A DNA stretch of 64,000 nucleotides from positions 1,612,001-1,676,000 of the forward strand of contig NZ_CP089312.1 in NCBI RefSeq assembly GCF_021545335.1. Reading direction: 5' to 3'. The translations under genes and the position numbers were made by a program. The notes beneath the pieces are model-generated. The model was given only the letters and a program-made list of their open reading frames with translations. It had not been told where the DNA came from and ran no database searches. Below, piece by piece: positions 10,813 to 18,936 of this stretch. Numbering within the stretch: the first letter of the stretch is position 1; every line of letters starts with the position of its first letter. Source of the stretch: Streptomyces sp. GQFP. Its GTDB lineage: Bacteria; Actinomycetota; Actinomycetes; Streptomycetales; Streptomycetaceae.

Positions 10813-10896
10813 CCTGACTTGGGCCCATGTTTCACCACTGTTTTCCCAGGTCCTCTGATGTTTCGGAGCGGTAAGACGGAGCAGTGCGGGGTACGG

Positions 10897-12465
10897 TCAT
10901 CGGCCTTGCTGAGCGTCGTGCGCGAGGAGCGCGATATGCACGGAGGCGGCCTGCTCGAAGTCGTCGAGATCGAGCCCGAGCCGCGCCTCTATCGCTTCCA
11001 GCCGTCGGTAGAGCGCGGGCCGCGAGACATGGTGGAGTTGCGCGGTACGTGATTTGTTGCGCCCGGTGGCGAGATAGGTCCGCAGCACGGGCAGCAGCTC
11101 GGACTCGCCCTCGGCCCCGCACAGCAGCCCGTCCAGCTCGCGCTCGGCGAACGCCTGCACGTGTGGATCGTCGCGCAACAGCCGGACAAGCCCGCGAAGG
11201 CGTACGTCCCTCAGGTGCACCAGGACCGGCAGATCCTGCCCCGCCGGGGTGTCCGCGACGGCCGCGGCGACGTGCAGCGCCTCGCGCAGTCCGGTGGGTA
11301 CGTCGTCCCAGGAGCCGAGCGCCTCGGCGGCGGCCACGACGGTCCGGGCCCCGGCGGTCTCCGTACGCAGCCGGAGCGCGAAGTGCGCGGCGAGCGCCTT
11401 GGCGTCCTGGTCCCGGGCGAGGCTCAGCAGGACGGCGGTGGCGTCGTCGGCCAGCTCGGCGACCAGCCCCGGCAGCCCCAACAGGCGTAGGACGCGGTCG
11501 AGTTCGGCGGGGTCGCCGCCCCGCACGACGAGCGGTACGAAGGTCCGCCGGTTGACGGGCAGTCCGGCGGCCCGTGCGCGCGGGAGCAGTTGCCTGGCCG
11601 GTACGACTCCGCTCACCAGGTCCGTGAGCAGGCTCTGCGCGGACTGCTCCTCCCAGGTGTGCACGGAACCCCCGAGCATGCGGTGCAGGACGAGGGCCTC
11701 GGCGGCCCGGTCGGCGAGCAGCCGCCCGGTGGCGACGTCGCCGCGATATCCGCAGAGCACGATCCGCCCCCACCGCTCACCGCGCCCGCCCAGCTCGGCC
11801 CGGATCCATCCGTCGCCCTCACTGCCGCCCGCCTGCCGGGAGATTCGCTCCCAGTCCCGCAGCACGTCGTCGACGGCCGACCGCTCCCCCGAGGTGGCGA
11901 GGACGCGATGGGCGAGGTTGGTGACGACGACGGGACAGCCACTGTGCGAGGCGACCTCGTCGAGCAGCAACTGCATGGGGGCGCCGGAGGTGATGAGCCC
12001 GGTGAGAGCGGTCCGCACGGCTTCCGACAGGCTCACGGCGGCGAACTTCCGCCGTACCAGCCGGGATTGGACCTCCTCCGTCAACTCCGCGAAGGGGAAC
12101 GGCCGATGGAGCACCACCATCGGCAGCCCGCACCGCTCGGCCGCGCGCCGCATGACGTCCGGCGGCGCCGGAAAGGCCCGGCCGAGTCCGAGAACGACGG
12201 CTGCGGCTTCCGCCCGGTGCAGCGACCGGATGTACTCGGCCTGGGCCACTTCGTCCCCCGCGAGCAGCACCCCGGTCGTGAGGATCATCTCGCCGCCGCT
12301 GAGCATCACGCCGACATCGGCGGCCTCGGCGACATGCACCCAGCGCACGGCGCGGTCCAGATGCCCGGCCCCGGCCACCACCTCGGGCTCGCCCGCGAGC
12401 ACCCGTTCCAGGCCGAGGACCTGACGGACCGACAGGGCGGGTTCCAAGGTGGTGGTCATGAGCAT
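10897..12465 (-). CDS. PucR-family transcriptional regulator
   Basis: A 522-residue protein with an N-terminal PucR-like domain (LSVRQVLGLERVLAGEPEVV through about residue 125), a GGDEF-like central region, and a C-terminal HTH_30 domain (LRTYLATGRNKSRTAQLHHV then ALYRRLEAIEARLGLDLDDF). Family members activate or repress purine, allantoin or amino-acid catabolic genes. Its place inside the block suggests it senses a pathway intermediate. ATG 12465 is preferred: AAGGA lies 8 bases upstream; ATG 12459 is the alternative. It is 22 bp downstream of the aminotransferase gene and so probably co-transcribed with it. Confidence 0.92.
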   Translation of the reverse strand: MLMTTTLEPALSVRQVLGLERVLAGEPEVVAGAGHLDRAVRWVHVAEAADVGVMLSGGEMILTTGVLLAGDEVAQAEYIRSLHRAEAAAVVLGLGRAFPAPPDVMRRAAERCGLPMVVLHRPFPFAELTEEVQSRLVRRKFAAVSLSEAVRTALTGLITSGAPMQLLLDEVASHSGCPVVVTNLAHRVLATSGERSAVDDVLRDWERISRQAGGSEGDGWIRAELGGRGERWGRIVLCGYRGDVATGRLLADRAAEALVLHRMLGGSVHTWEEQSAQSLLTDLVSGVVPARQLLPRARAAGLPVNRRTFVPLVVRGGDPAELDRVLRLLGLPGLVAELADDATAVLLSLARDQDAKALAAHFALRLRTETAGARTVVAAAEALGSWDDVPTGLREALHVAAAVADTPAGQDLPVLVHLRDVRLRGLVRLLRDDPHVQAFAERELDGLLCGAEGESELLPVLRTYLATGRNKSRTAQLHHVSRPALYRRLEAIEARLGLDLDDFEQAASVHIALLAHDAQQGR

Positions 12466-12487
12466 GGCCGTCTTCCTTGCTGTGGTG

Positions 12488-13774
12488 TTACTGGACGCAG
12501 CTCCTCAGAGCGCGTTCGAGGATCGCGGCGCCCTCCTCGGCCTCCGCGACGGTGAGCGACAGCGGCGGTGCGATGCGCAGCGCGCTCGTGTTGTGGCCGC
12601 CGCCCTTGCCGAGGAGCAGCCCCTCCTCCCGGGCTGCTTCGAGCACGGCGGCCGCGGTCTCCGGGTCGGCGGTGTCGGTACCGGGCTTCACCAGCTCGAC
12701 GCCGATCATCAACCCGCGCCCACGGACCTCCCGTACGCCCGGCAGCTGTGCGGCGACGCCCCGCAGCCGTTCGATGAGGAGGCCGCCGACGCGCCGGGCG
12801 TTGCCCTGGAGGTCGTGTTCCAGGAGGTACGTGAGGTTGGCGAGGCCGGCCGCCATGGTGATCTGGGTGCCGCCGAAGGTCGAGATGGAGTTGGAGTCGA
12901 GGCAGTTCATGATCTCGGCGCGGGCCACGACCCCGCCGATGGACATGCCGTTGCCGATGCCCTTGGCGAAGGTGACGATGTCCGGCGGACCGTTCTCCGC
13001 GTGCGCCTGCCAGCCCCAGAAGTGCTCGCCGGTGCGGCCCCAGCCGGTCTGCACCTCGTCGGCGATCCAGAGGATGCCGCGCGCCGCCAGCACCTCGCGG
13101 AAGGCCGCGTACAGCCCGTCGGGCGGCGAGGTGAAGCCGCCGACGCCCTGGATCGGCTCGGCGATCAGCGCGGCGGGCGGACGGACGTGCCCGAGCAGGT
13201 CCTCCAGGTCGGCGACGCAGGCGGCGATGAACTCGTCGTCGCTCAGATCGGCGTACGGACCGCGCGTGCGGACCCCGCCGTGGACGTACAGGGTCTGCAG
13301 CGGGGACAGGGAGGTCGGGGACCAGCCCTTGTTGCCCGTGATGCCGACCGTGCTGAACGAACGCCCGTGGTAGCTGTTGCGCATCGCCAGGATCTGGTTG
13401 CTGCGCCGGTAGGAGGTGGCGAGGAGGAGGGCCGTGTCGTTGGCCTCCGTGCCGGAGGTGGTGAAGAAGACGCGGGCGTCCGGGATGCCGGACAACTGGG
13501 CGATCCGCTCGGCCAGTTCGACCATCGGGCGGTTCAGGTAGAGCGTGGACGAGTGGATGATCCGCCCGGCCTGTTCGCTCACCGCCTTGGTGATCTCGGG
13601 CAGCGCGTGCGCGGTCATCGTGGTGAGGATGCCGCCGAAGAAGTCGAGGTACTGCTTCCCGTTCGCGTCCCACACGTACCGGCCCTCGCCGTGTGTGATC
13701 TCGAGCGGGTCCTCGTAGTAGAGGGCGAGCCAGTCCGGCAGGACCGCCTTGTGTCGCCCGTACAGATCGCTCAC
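12488..13774 (-). CDS. class III PLP aminotransferase (probable beta-alanine:oxoacid transaminase)
   Basis: A 428-residue fold-type I PLP enzyme. It shows TTSGTEAND (phosphate-binding loop), NSYHGRS, the Asp of WIADEVQTGWGRTG that pairs with the pyridine nitrogen, and the Schiff-base lysine in TFAKGIGNGMS (about residue 271). Similar enzymes are named 4-aminobutyrate or alanine-glyoxylate transaminases. Next to carbamoyl hydrolases the likely substrate is beta-alanine (from uracil) or 3-aminoisobutyrate (from thymine), giving a semialdehyde. GTG 13774 shares a GTGA with the stop of the upstream nitrilase gene, implying translational coupling; an ATG 54 bases upstream is less likely. Confidence 0.92.
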   Translation of the reverse strand: MSDLYGRHKAVLPDWLALYYEDPLEITHGEGRYVWDANGKQYLDFFGGILTTMTAHALPEITKAVSEQAGRIIHSSTLYLNRPMVELAERIAQLSGIPDARVFFTTSGTEANDTALLLATSYRRSNQILAMRNSYHGRSFSTVGITGNKGWSPTSLSPLQTLYVHGGVRTRGPYADLSDDEFIAACVADLEDLLGHVRPPAALIAEPIQGVGGFTSPPDGLYAAFREVLAARGILWIADEVQTGWGRTGEHFWGWQAHAENGPPDIVTFAKGIGNGMSIGGVVARAEIMNCLDSNSISTFGGTQITMAAGLANLTYLLEHDLQGNARRVGGLLIERLRGVAAQLPGVREVRGRGLMIGVELVKPGTDTADPETAAAVLEAAREEGLLLGKGGGHNTSALRIAPPLSLTVAEAEEGAAILERALRSCVQ

Positions 13775-14613
13775 GGCTGCACCAGCCCTTCGTACGCGTC
13801 CGGCCGCCGGTCCCGGTAGAAGGCCCACTGCTGCCGGACTTCCTCGATGAGATCGAAATCCAGGTCCCGCACGACGAGTTCCTCGTCCTTGTCGCTGGCG
13901 ACCTCGCCGACGAACTGGCCGCGCGGGTTCACGAAGTACGAGGTCCCGTAGAAGTCGTTGTCCCCGTACTCCTCCTGCCCCACCCGGTTGATGGCGGCGA
14001 CGAAGTACTCGTTGGCGACGGCCGCGGCCGGCTGCTCCAGCTGCCAGAGGTAGGCGGAGAGGCCGCGCGAGGTGGCGGACGGGTTGTAGACGAGTTGCGC
14101 GCCGTTGAGGCCCAGCTGCCGCCAGCCCTCCGGGAAGTGCCTGTCGTAACAGATGTAGACGCCGATCTTCCCGACGGCCGTCTCGAAGATCGGCCAGCCG
14201 AGGTTGCCGGGCTTGAAGTAGTACTTCTCCCAGAAGCCCTTGACCTGCGGGATGTGGTGCTTGCGGTACTTCCCGAGGTAGGTGCCGTCGGCGTCGATCA
14301 CGGCCGCGGTGTTGAAGTAGAACCCGGACTGCTCGACCTCGAACACGGGCACGACGATGACCATGCCGGTCTCGCGCGCCAGCTCCTGCATACGAACCAC
14401 CGTCGGCCCGTCGGGCACGGGCTCGGCCCAGCGGTAGTGGTCGGGCTCCTGGACCTGGCAGAAGTAGGGGGCGTTGAAGACTTCCTGGAACCCGATTACC
14501 TTGGCGCCCTGCCGGGCGGCCTCACGGGCGTGCTCCACATGTTTGGCGACCATGGACTCGGTGTCGCCGGTCCAGGTGGCCTGAACCAGAGCGGCACGTA
14601 CGACGTTGGCCAT
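13771..14613 (-). CDS. nitrilase-superfamily beta-ureidopropionase / N-carbamoyl amidohydrolase (copy 2)
   Basis: A 280-residue CN-hydrolase colinear with the copy at 9865. The same triad is present: E44 (FQEVF), K118 (KYRKHHIP), C155 (YICYDRHFPE). Most differences lie in the first 100 residues (NAPYFCQVQEPDHYRW against YGPYFCQVQDKAFYEY) and the extreme C-terminus, which may alter substrate preference. It heads a three-gene unit with the aminotransferase (GTGA overlap) and PucR gene. ATG 14613 follows GGAAGGAGCAG in the mRNA, an adequate ribosome site. Confidence 0.92.
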   Translation of the reverse strand: MANVVRAALVQATWTGDTESMVAKHVEHAREAARQGAKVIGFQEVFNAPYFCQVQEPDHYRWAEPVPDGPTVVRMQELARETGMVIVVPVFEVEQSGFYFNTAAVIDADGTYLGKYRKHHIPQVKGFWEKYYFKPGNLGWPIFETAVGKIGVYICYDRHFPEGWRQLGLNGAQLVYNPSATSRGLSAYLWQLEQPAAAVANEYFVAAINRVGQEEYGDNDFYGTSYFVNPRGQFVGEVASDKDEELVVRDLDFDLIEEVRQQWAFYRDRRPDAYEGLVQP

Positions 14614-14646
14614 GACCTGCTCCTTCCGGCTGGACGTCAGAGAGCC

Positions 14647-14660
14647 TCTACGCCCGTAGA
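14647..14660 (-). promoter_or_regulatory. short inverted repeat upstream of nitrilase copy 2
   Basis: TCTACG-CC-CGTAGA is a perfect 6-bp inverted repeat about 35 bp upstream of the nitrilase start. Position suits an operator or a 5' leader hairpin. No regulator can be assigned from sequence. Confidence 0.3.
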
Positions 14661-14777
14661 CAGAGGTCGTAGGGGCTTGAAAGTAAGCCTCCGGAACAGC
14701 CTTGCCAAGACCATCGCCGTTAACCCGCGGAGTCGATCACGTTTCACACCCCGGTGGGCGAGTCGTGTACACCCGGA

Positions 14778-16961
14778 TCAGGCACTGTGGCCTGCCACCC
14801 GGAGTGCGTGCACCAGATCCCAGTAGCAGTCCTCGGACGCGCCCCGGGCTGCCTCCAGGAGCAGCGGTACGAGGTGCTGCGGGTCGGGGCCGACACTGCG
14901 GGCGGCCTCCTCAGGGGTGCGGACGCGGACGTACGCGTCGAGCAGCGCGCGCGCCTCGCGCTGTCTGCCCTCCTCGACGAGCCCGAGCACGGCCTCGCCG
15001 ACCTCGTGGGCCGGTCGCACGATGCCCTGCCGCAGGATCTGCTGGCCGTCGTTCCCGCGCCCGGCCGCGACGAGCGCGTCGGCGGCGGCGACCAGCCGGC
15101 CGGCCGGCAGGGACGCGGCCTCCCAGAGCAGGGTCGCCCAGTCGGCGCCGAGCCCGGCGCGGTGCAGCTCTGCGGCGAGCAGGGGGAAACGGGCGGCGGG
15201 CCAGTAGGCGGCCTCGACGAGCAGCGCGTGCGCCTCCCCGCTGCGGCCCTCGCTCCGCAGTCGTACGAGGCTGCGGACGGCGTCGATGGTGTCGTGCCGG
15301 GCGTCGTCGTCCAGCGCCTCCCGCTTGGGAGCGGCGGGCTGCGCGGCAACGGCGGACCCGGCGAAGCGTGCCCCGCGCGGGGTACGGCGGGTCGGGGCGG
15401 CGGGCGTGGGCATGACCGGCATGGAGGTGGGGTCGACGGTGGGCGTGGCACCGGTGTCCGCGTCGTCCATCATCCCGGCGAACCGGGCGCTGCCCCGGGT
15501 ACGGCGCTTGGAACGCTGCTTGGAGGCGCGGCCGGGTTCCGGCACGGGCACGGGGTCGGGTTCGGGTTCGGGGGTGACGGCTGGGGCCGGGGGGTCGTAC
15601 CAGTCGGCGGGGAGCTGTGGTGTCGTGCGCTCGACCGCGGGTTCGGGGGTGTCGGGGGCGTCGGCCTGGCGGGGGTCGTCGCGGTCGTCCGCGCCGCCGG
15701 AGCGGCGGCTGTGACCGCGCCAGGGGCGCAGGTCGTCGGAACCCGGCTCGCCAGGGCCACGGTCGTCTCCGTGACGGGCGGGACCGGAGCCGTCCGGGGC
15801 CTGCGGCTGGGAGCCGCGCCCGTTCTCGTACCCGGCGGCCTGCCGGTCGTCCGCACCCTGCCGGCGGGGGCCACGCTCGTCGTCGTGCCAGCCAGCCGTG
15901 CCGTCGACCGCGCCCTGTCGACGGGCGCCGTCCTCGCCGTCGTGCCAGCCAGCCATATCCTCGGCCGCGCCCTGTCGACGGGCGCCGCGCTCCTCCTCGT
16001 ACCCGACGGCCGTGGCGTCGACCGAGCGCTGTCCGCGGACGCCGCCCTCGCCGTCGTGCCAGCCAGCCATATCCTCGGCCGCGCCCTGTCGACGGGCGCC
16101 GCGCCCGTCCTCGTACCCGACAACCGTGCCGTCGACCGAGCGCTGTCCGCGGACGCCGCCCTCGCCGTCGTACCAGCCAGCCATATCCTCGGCCGCGCCC
16201 TGTCGACGGGCGCCGCGCCCGTCCTCGTACCCGACAACCGTGCCGTCGACCGAGCGCTGTCCGCGGACGCCGTCCTCGTCGTCGTGCCAGGCGGCCGGGT
16301 CGCCGGGCGGGCGGTGCTCGTCGGTGTCGAGGTCGGTGCGCTGTCTGGGCAGGTTGAGTGCGTCGGCCGGGTGCTGGACGTTCTGGACGCGGGCGGCGAA
16401 CAGGCCCGCCTCGTCGTCGGGGTCGCGGCGGGGAATGGTCGCGCCGCTCACCGCCCGGCGGGCCAACTGGTCCAGGCGGGACCGGAGTTCGGCGCAGCGC
16501 GCGGTGGCGCGTTCGTGGTCGTCGTGGGCCCAGGCGAGGTCGAGGCGGAAGCCCTCGGCCTCCTCGTGGGTACCGGCGGAGTTGAGCAACCGGCCCAGTT
16601 CGGCGAGCCGTTCGGCGGCGTACTTCTGTTCGCGGAGCATCACGTCGAGCCGGTCGCCGAGGGTGTCGCGGGCGCCGGGCCGGGTGTCGAACGCGGTGAG
16701 CGAGGCCTGGTGCAGGGCACGTGCCCGCTCGGCCTCGGGGGTGACGGCACCGGTTCCGTATTCGGTGGCGAGATCCTGGAGCAGCGCCTCTACGACGTCC
16801 CAGGGCGGCACTTCGTGCCCCTCCAGACAGGCGCGCATACCGTCGGGGTCGCGCTGCCAGAACACGCCGCACCAGCCCGCGCCCTGGTCGAGGCGGGCCA
16901 GCAGGCCGTTCAGATACCGCGCGAACTCCCGCACCTGCCCCGGGAGTTGTTCCACCGCCAT
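14778..16961 (-). CDS. large hypothetical protein with tandem 38-residue repeats
   Basis: A 727-residue protein from ATG 16961, which follows a GGGGTGG ribosome site; longer starts exist. Residues 1-200 are helical and charged (VEQLPGQVREFARYLNGLLA; DRLDVMLREQKYAAERLAEL), reminiscent of Streptomyces proteins that open with a degenerate HTH. The middle is hydrophilic and disordered, including three near-identical 38-residue repeats and a decayed fourth. The last 200 residues form an Ala/Leu-rich helical repeat domain (HALLVEAAYWPAARFPLLAA) like a TPR-type scaffold. I do not recognise a function. No membrane segment or signal peptide is seen. Confidence 0.82.
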   Translation of the reverse strand: MAVEQLPGQVREFARYLNGLLARLDQGAGWCGVFWQRDPDGMRACLEGHEVPPWDVVEALLQDLATEYGTGAVTPEAERARALHQASLTAFDTRPGARDTLGDRLDVMLREQKYAAERLAELGRLLNSAGTHEEAEGFRLDLAWAHDDHERATARCAELRSRLDQLARRAVSGATIPRRDPDDEAGLFAARVQNVQHPADALNLPRQRTDLDTDEHRPPGDPAAWHDDEDGVRGQRSVDGTVVGYEDGRGARRQGAAEDMAGWYDGEGGVRGQRSVDGTVVGYEDGRGARRQGAAEDMAGWHDGEGGVRGQRSVDATAVGYEEERGARRQGAAEDMAGWHDGEDGARRQGAVDGTAGWHDDERGPRRQGADDRQAAGYENGRGSQPQAPDGSGPARHGDDRGPGEPGSDDLRPWRGHSRRSGGADDRDDPRQADAPDTPEPAVERTTPQLPADWYDPPAPAVTPEPEPDPVPVPEPGRASKQRSKRRTRGSARFAGMMDDADTGATPTVDPTSMPVMPTPAAPTRRTPRGARFAGSAVAAQPAAPKREALDDDARHDTIDAVRSLVRLRSEGRSGEAHALLVEAAYWPAARFPLLAAELHRAGLGADWATLLWEAASLPAGRLVAAADALVAAGRGNDGQQILRQGIVRPAHEVGEAVLGLVEEGRQREARALLDAYVRVRTPEEAARSVGPDPQHLVPLLLEAARGASEDCYWDLVHALRVAGHSA
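15843..16298 (-). repeat. intragenic 114-bp tandem repeat array
   Basis: Period of exactly 114 bp (38 codons). The codon for the repeat-initial Met lies at 16184, 16070 and 15956, with the first copy beginning at about 16298. Units read MAGWHDGEGG, then VRGQRSVDGTVVGYEDG, then RGARRQGAAED. The first three copies are nearly identical at DNA level; the fourth is shortened and diverged. The period keeps the reading frame. Confidence 0.9.
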
Positions 16962-17123
16962 GATGTCCACCCCATGCCCGAACGGAGTACTCCGCCCCGT
17001 AGAAAACACCAGTCGTGTTACGGAAGGGCTACGGGGGGTTTTCGGACCGGACGCAGAGTACCGCGCACCCAGCGGAACGTGATGAGAACCACGATCACAA
17101 TGGCCGGAACCGCGCCACGGGGC

Positions 17124-17384
17124 TCACGCCGCGACCGGGGCGAGTGGCGCGCACTGCCCGACGAGTTCGTCCATGGACAGTCCGAGGACCCGCGCGAGGG
17201 CCGCGACCGTGAAGAACGCCGGCGTCGGCGCCCGCCCGGTCTCGATCTTGCGGAGGGTCTCGGCGGAGAGTCCGGCGCGGGCCGCGATCTCCGCCATGCT
17301 GCGGCAACCACGCGCCTCACGCAGCAGCCGGCCGAGCCGCTCGCCGCGTTCACGCTCTTCGGGGGTGAGAGGAGTGCGTACCAT
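17124..17384 (-). CDS. XRE-family helix-turn-helix regulator
   Basis: An 86-residue single-domain DNA-binding protein. The HTH spans about residues 28-60: SMAEIAARAGLSAETLRKIE then FFTVAALARVLGLSMDELVG. It is divergent from a methionine aminopeptidase gene with only 32 bp between the starts, a common Streptomyces pairing, and probably represses both by binding the palindrome between them. ATG 17384 lies 6 bp after a TAGAAT -10-like hexamer and has no Shine-Dalgarno sequence, so the transcript may be leaderless. Confidence 0.92.
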   Translation of the reverse strand: MVRTPLTPEERERGERLGRLLREARGCRSMAEIAARAGLSAETLRKIETGRAPTPAFFTVAALARVLGLSMDELVGQCAPLAPVAA

Positions 17385-17390
17385 GCCGCC

Positions 17391-17409
17391 ATTCTAATAC
17401 CGGTATAGT
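17391..17409. promoter_or_regulatory. overlapping divergent -10 elements and palindromic operator
   Basis: The 10-bp perfect palindrome ATACCGGTAT (17397-17406) is flanked by TAGAAT on the minus strand (17391-17396) and overlapped by TATAGT on the plus strand (17404-17409). These -10-like hexamers end 6 and 7 bp before the two ATG codons. A repressor on the palindrome would cover both promoters. No clear -35 hexamers are seen. Confidence 0.6.
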
Positions 17410-17416
17410 AATTGGC

Positions 17417-18208
17417 ATGGTGGAACTCAAGACAGACACAACGATCGATGCCATGTACGAGACGGGCCAGGTGGTCGGCAGAGGCCTGACAGCCGTCCGA
17501 GCCGCCGCTGACGTGGGCGTTTCCCTTCGGGAGCTGGACGAGGTGGCACACGAGGTGCTGCGCGCGGCGGGAGCGACCTCCCCCTTCCTCGGCTACCACC
17601 CCTCCTTCGCGCCGACGCCGTTCCCGGCGGTGATCTGCCTCTCGGTGAACGACGCGATCGTGCACGGCATCCCGGACGACTACCGGCTGCGCGACGGCGA
17701 CCTCGTCTCCGCCGACTTCGGCGCCGAGCTGGGCGGCTGGGCGGGCGACTCGGCGATCAGCTTCGTCGTGGGCGAGCCGCGCCCGGCCGACGTACGGCTC
17801 ATCGAGACCGCCGAGCGGGCCCTCGCGGCGGGCATCGCGGCGGCGGTCGTCGGCAACCGCATCGGCGACATCGCGCACGCGATCGGCGAGGTGTGCCGTA
17901 CGGCGGGGTACGGCATCCCGGACGGCTTCGGCGGCCACGGCATCGGCCGCCGGATGCACGAGGACCCGCCGGTCCCGAACGAGGGCCGCCCCGGCCGGGG
18001 CATGCGGCTGCGCCACGGGCTGGTCCTGGCGATCGAGCCCCTACTGATCGGCAGCGGCAAGGACGGCTACCACGACGCCCCGGACGGCTGGACCCTGCGC
18101 ACGAACGACGGCTCCCGCGCGGCCCACACCGAACACACGGTGGCGATCACGGAGTCGGGGCCCCGGATCCTCACAGCACGCCAGGAGGCGCACACGAGCC
18201 GGGCGTAA
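17417..18208 (+). CDS. map: type I methionine aminopeptidase
   Basis: A 263-residue pita-bread metalloprotease that removes N-terminal methionine. Metal ligands are present: D in SADFGAELGGWAGDSA (two Asp), H in GGHGIGRRMHEDP, E in LAIEPLLI and E in HTEHTVAITESG. The C-terminal helix is normal. Streptomyces carry several map paralogues; this one, paired with an XRE regulator, is probably not the housekeeping copy in the ribosomal-protein operon (inference from context). The start lacks a Shine-Dalgarno sequence and lies just after a -10-like hexamer. Confidence 0.93.
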   Translation: MVELKTDTTIDAMYETGQVVGRGLTAVRAAADVGVSLRELDEVAHEVLRAAGATSPFLGYHPSFAPTPFPAVICLSVNDAIVHGIPDDYRLRDGDLVSADFGAELGGWAGDSAISFVVGEPRPADVRLIETAERALAAGIAAAVVGNRIGDIAHAIGEVCRTAGYGIPDGFGGHGIGRRMHEDPPVPNEGRPGRGMRLRHGLVLAIEPLLIGSGKDGYHDAPDGWTLRTNDGSRAAHTEHTVAITESGPRILTARQEAHTSRA

Positions 18209-18219
18209 CGTACGGCTCC

Positions 18220-18756
18220 ATGCGCATCAGGAACGGGACTTCGGCGGACGCGGAGAGCATCGCGGCCCTGCACACGGCCAGTTGGCGCAGCGCGTACACC
18301 GCGCTCATGCCCGCCGCGTACCTGGCCGGCCCGCTGGCGGCGGAGCACCTCGCCAAGTGGCAGGCCCGCACGGCCGACCTGTCACCGGACCGATGCCTCC
18401 TGCCGGCCGAACAGGACGGCGAACTCCGGGGCTTCATCCACGTGGACACGGCCCCGGACGGCCGCGTCCACCTGGACAACCTGCACGCCCGCCCGGACCA
18501 CGTCGGCACCGGCATCGGCCGCACCCTTCTGCGCGAAGGCTTCGCCTGGGCGGCCCGCCACCACCCCGGCCAGGACATCTACCTGGAGGTCCTGGCCGGC
18601 AACACCCACGCGATCGCCTTCTACGAACGAGCGGGCGGCCTGCGCACGGCCGAACGCCCACTGCGGATGGCCGCGGGCTTCACGGTGCAGGAGATCGAGT
18701 ACACGTGGCCGACGGCGGAGGTCCGCGGGTACAGCGACGGGCCGCCGGCCTCGTAG
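18220..18756 (+). CDS. GNAT-family N-acetyltransferase
   Basis: A 178-residue GCN5-type acetyltransferase. It starts MRIRNGTSADAESIAALHTA and has the acetyl-CoA pyrophosphate loop in ARPDHVGTGIGRTLLREGF (Q/RxxGxG/A-like), followed by the motif LEVLAGNTHAIAFYERAGG typical of the C-terminal part. The substrate cannot be inferred. It starts 11 bp after the map stop and is probably co-transcribed with it. Confidence 0.9.
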   Translation: MRIRNGTSADAESIAALHTASWRSAYTALMPAAYLAGPLAAEHLAKWQARTADLSPDRCLLPAEQDGELRGFIHVDTAPDGRVHLDNLHARPDHVGTGIGRTLLREGFAWAARHHPGQDIYLEVLAGNTHAIAFYERAGGLRTAERPLRMAAGFTVQEIEYTWPTAEVRGYSDGPPAS

Positions 18757-18936
18757 CCACGCACGCGGGTGGATCGTCCCCGCGACAACCGCCCGCTGCT
18801 ACGAGGGCGAGCCACCGGCCCCAAACACCGCCGCCCGCCCTCGGCGGACCAAGGACGCCGCGCCGCGAGTACGTCCGCCCTGTGACTGCGGTCAGCCGCT
18901 CCAGGTGCGGCGTCCGCCCGGAGCCCCCCGGCCGAC

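Noticed and set aside
14754..17408. A very long plus-strand open frame (884 codons) opposite the 38-residue-repeat gene
   Set aside because: It is an antisense shadow produced by GC-rich codon bias. Its composition is Gly/Ala/Val/Arg-monotonous, and the minus strand has the proper start, ribosome site and domain-like ends.
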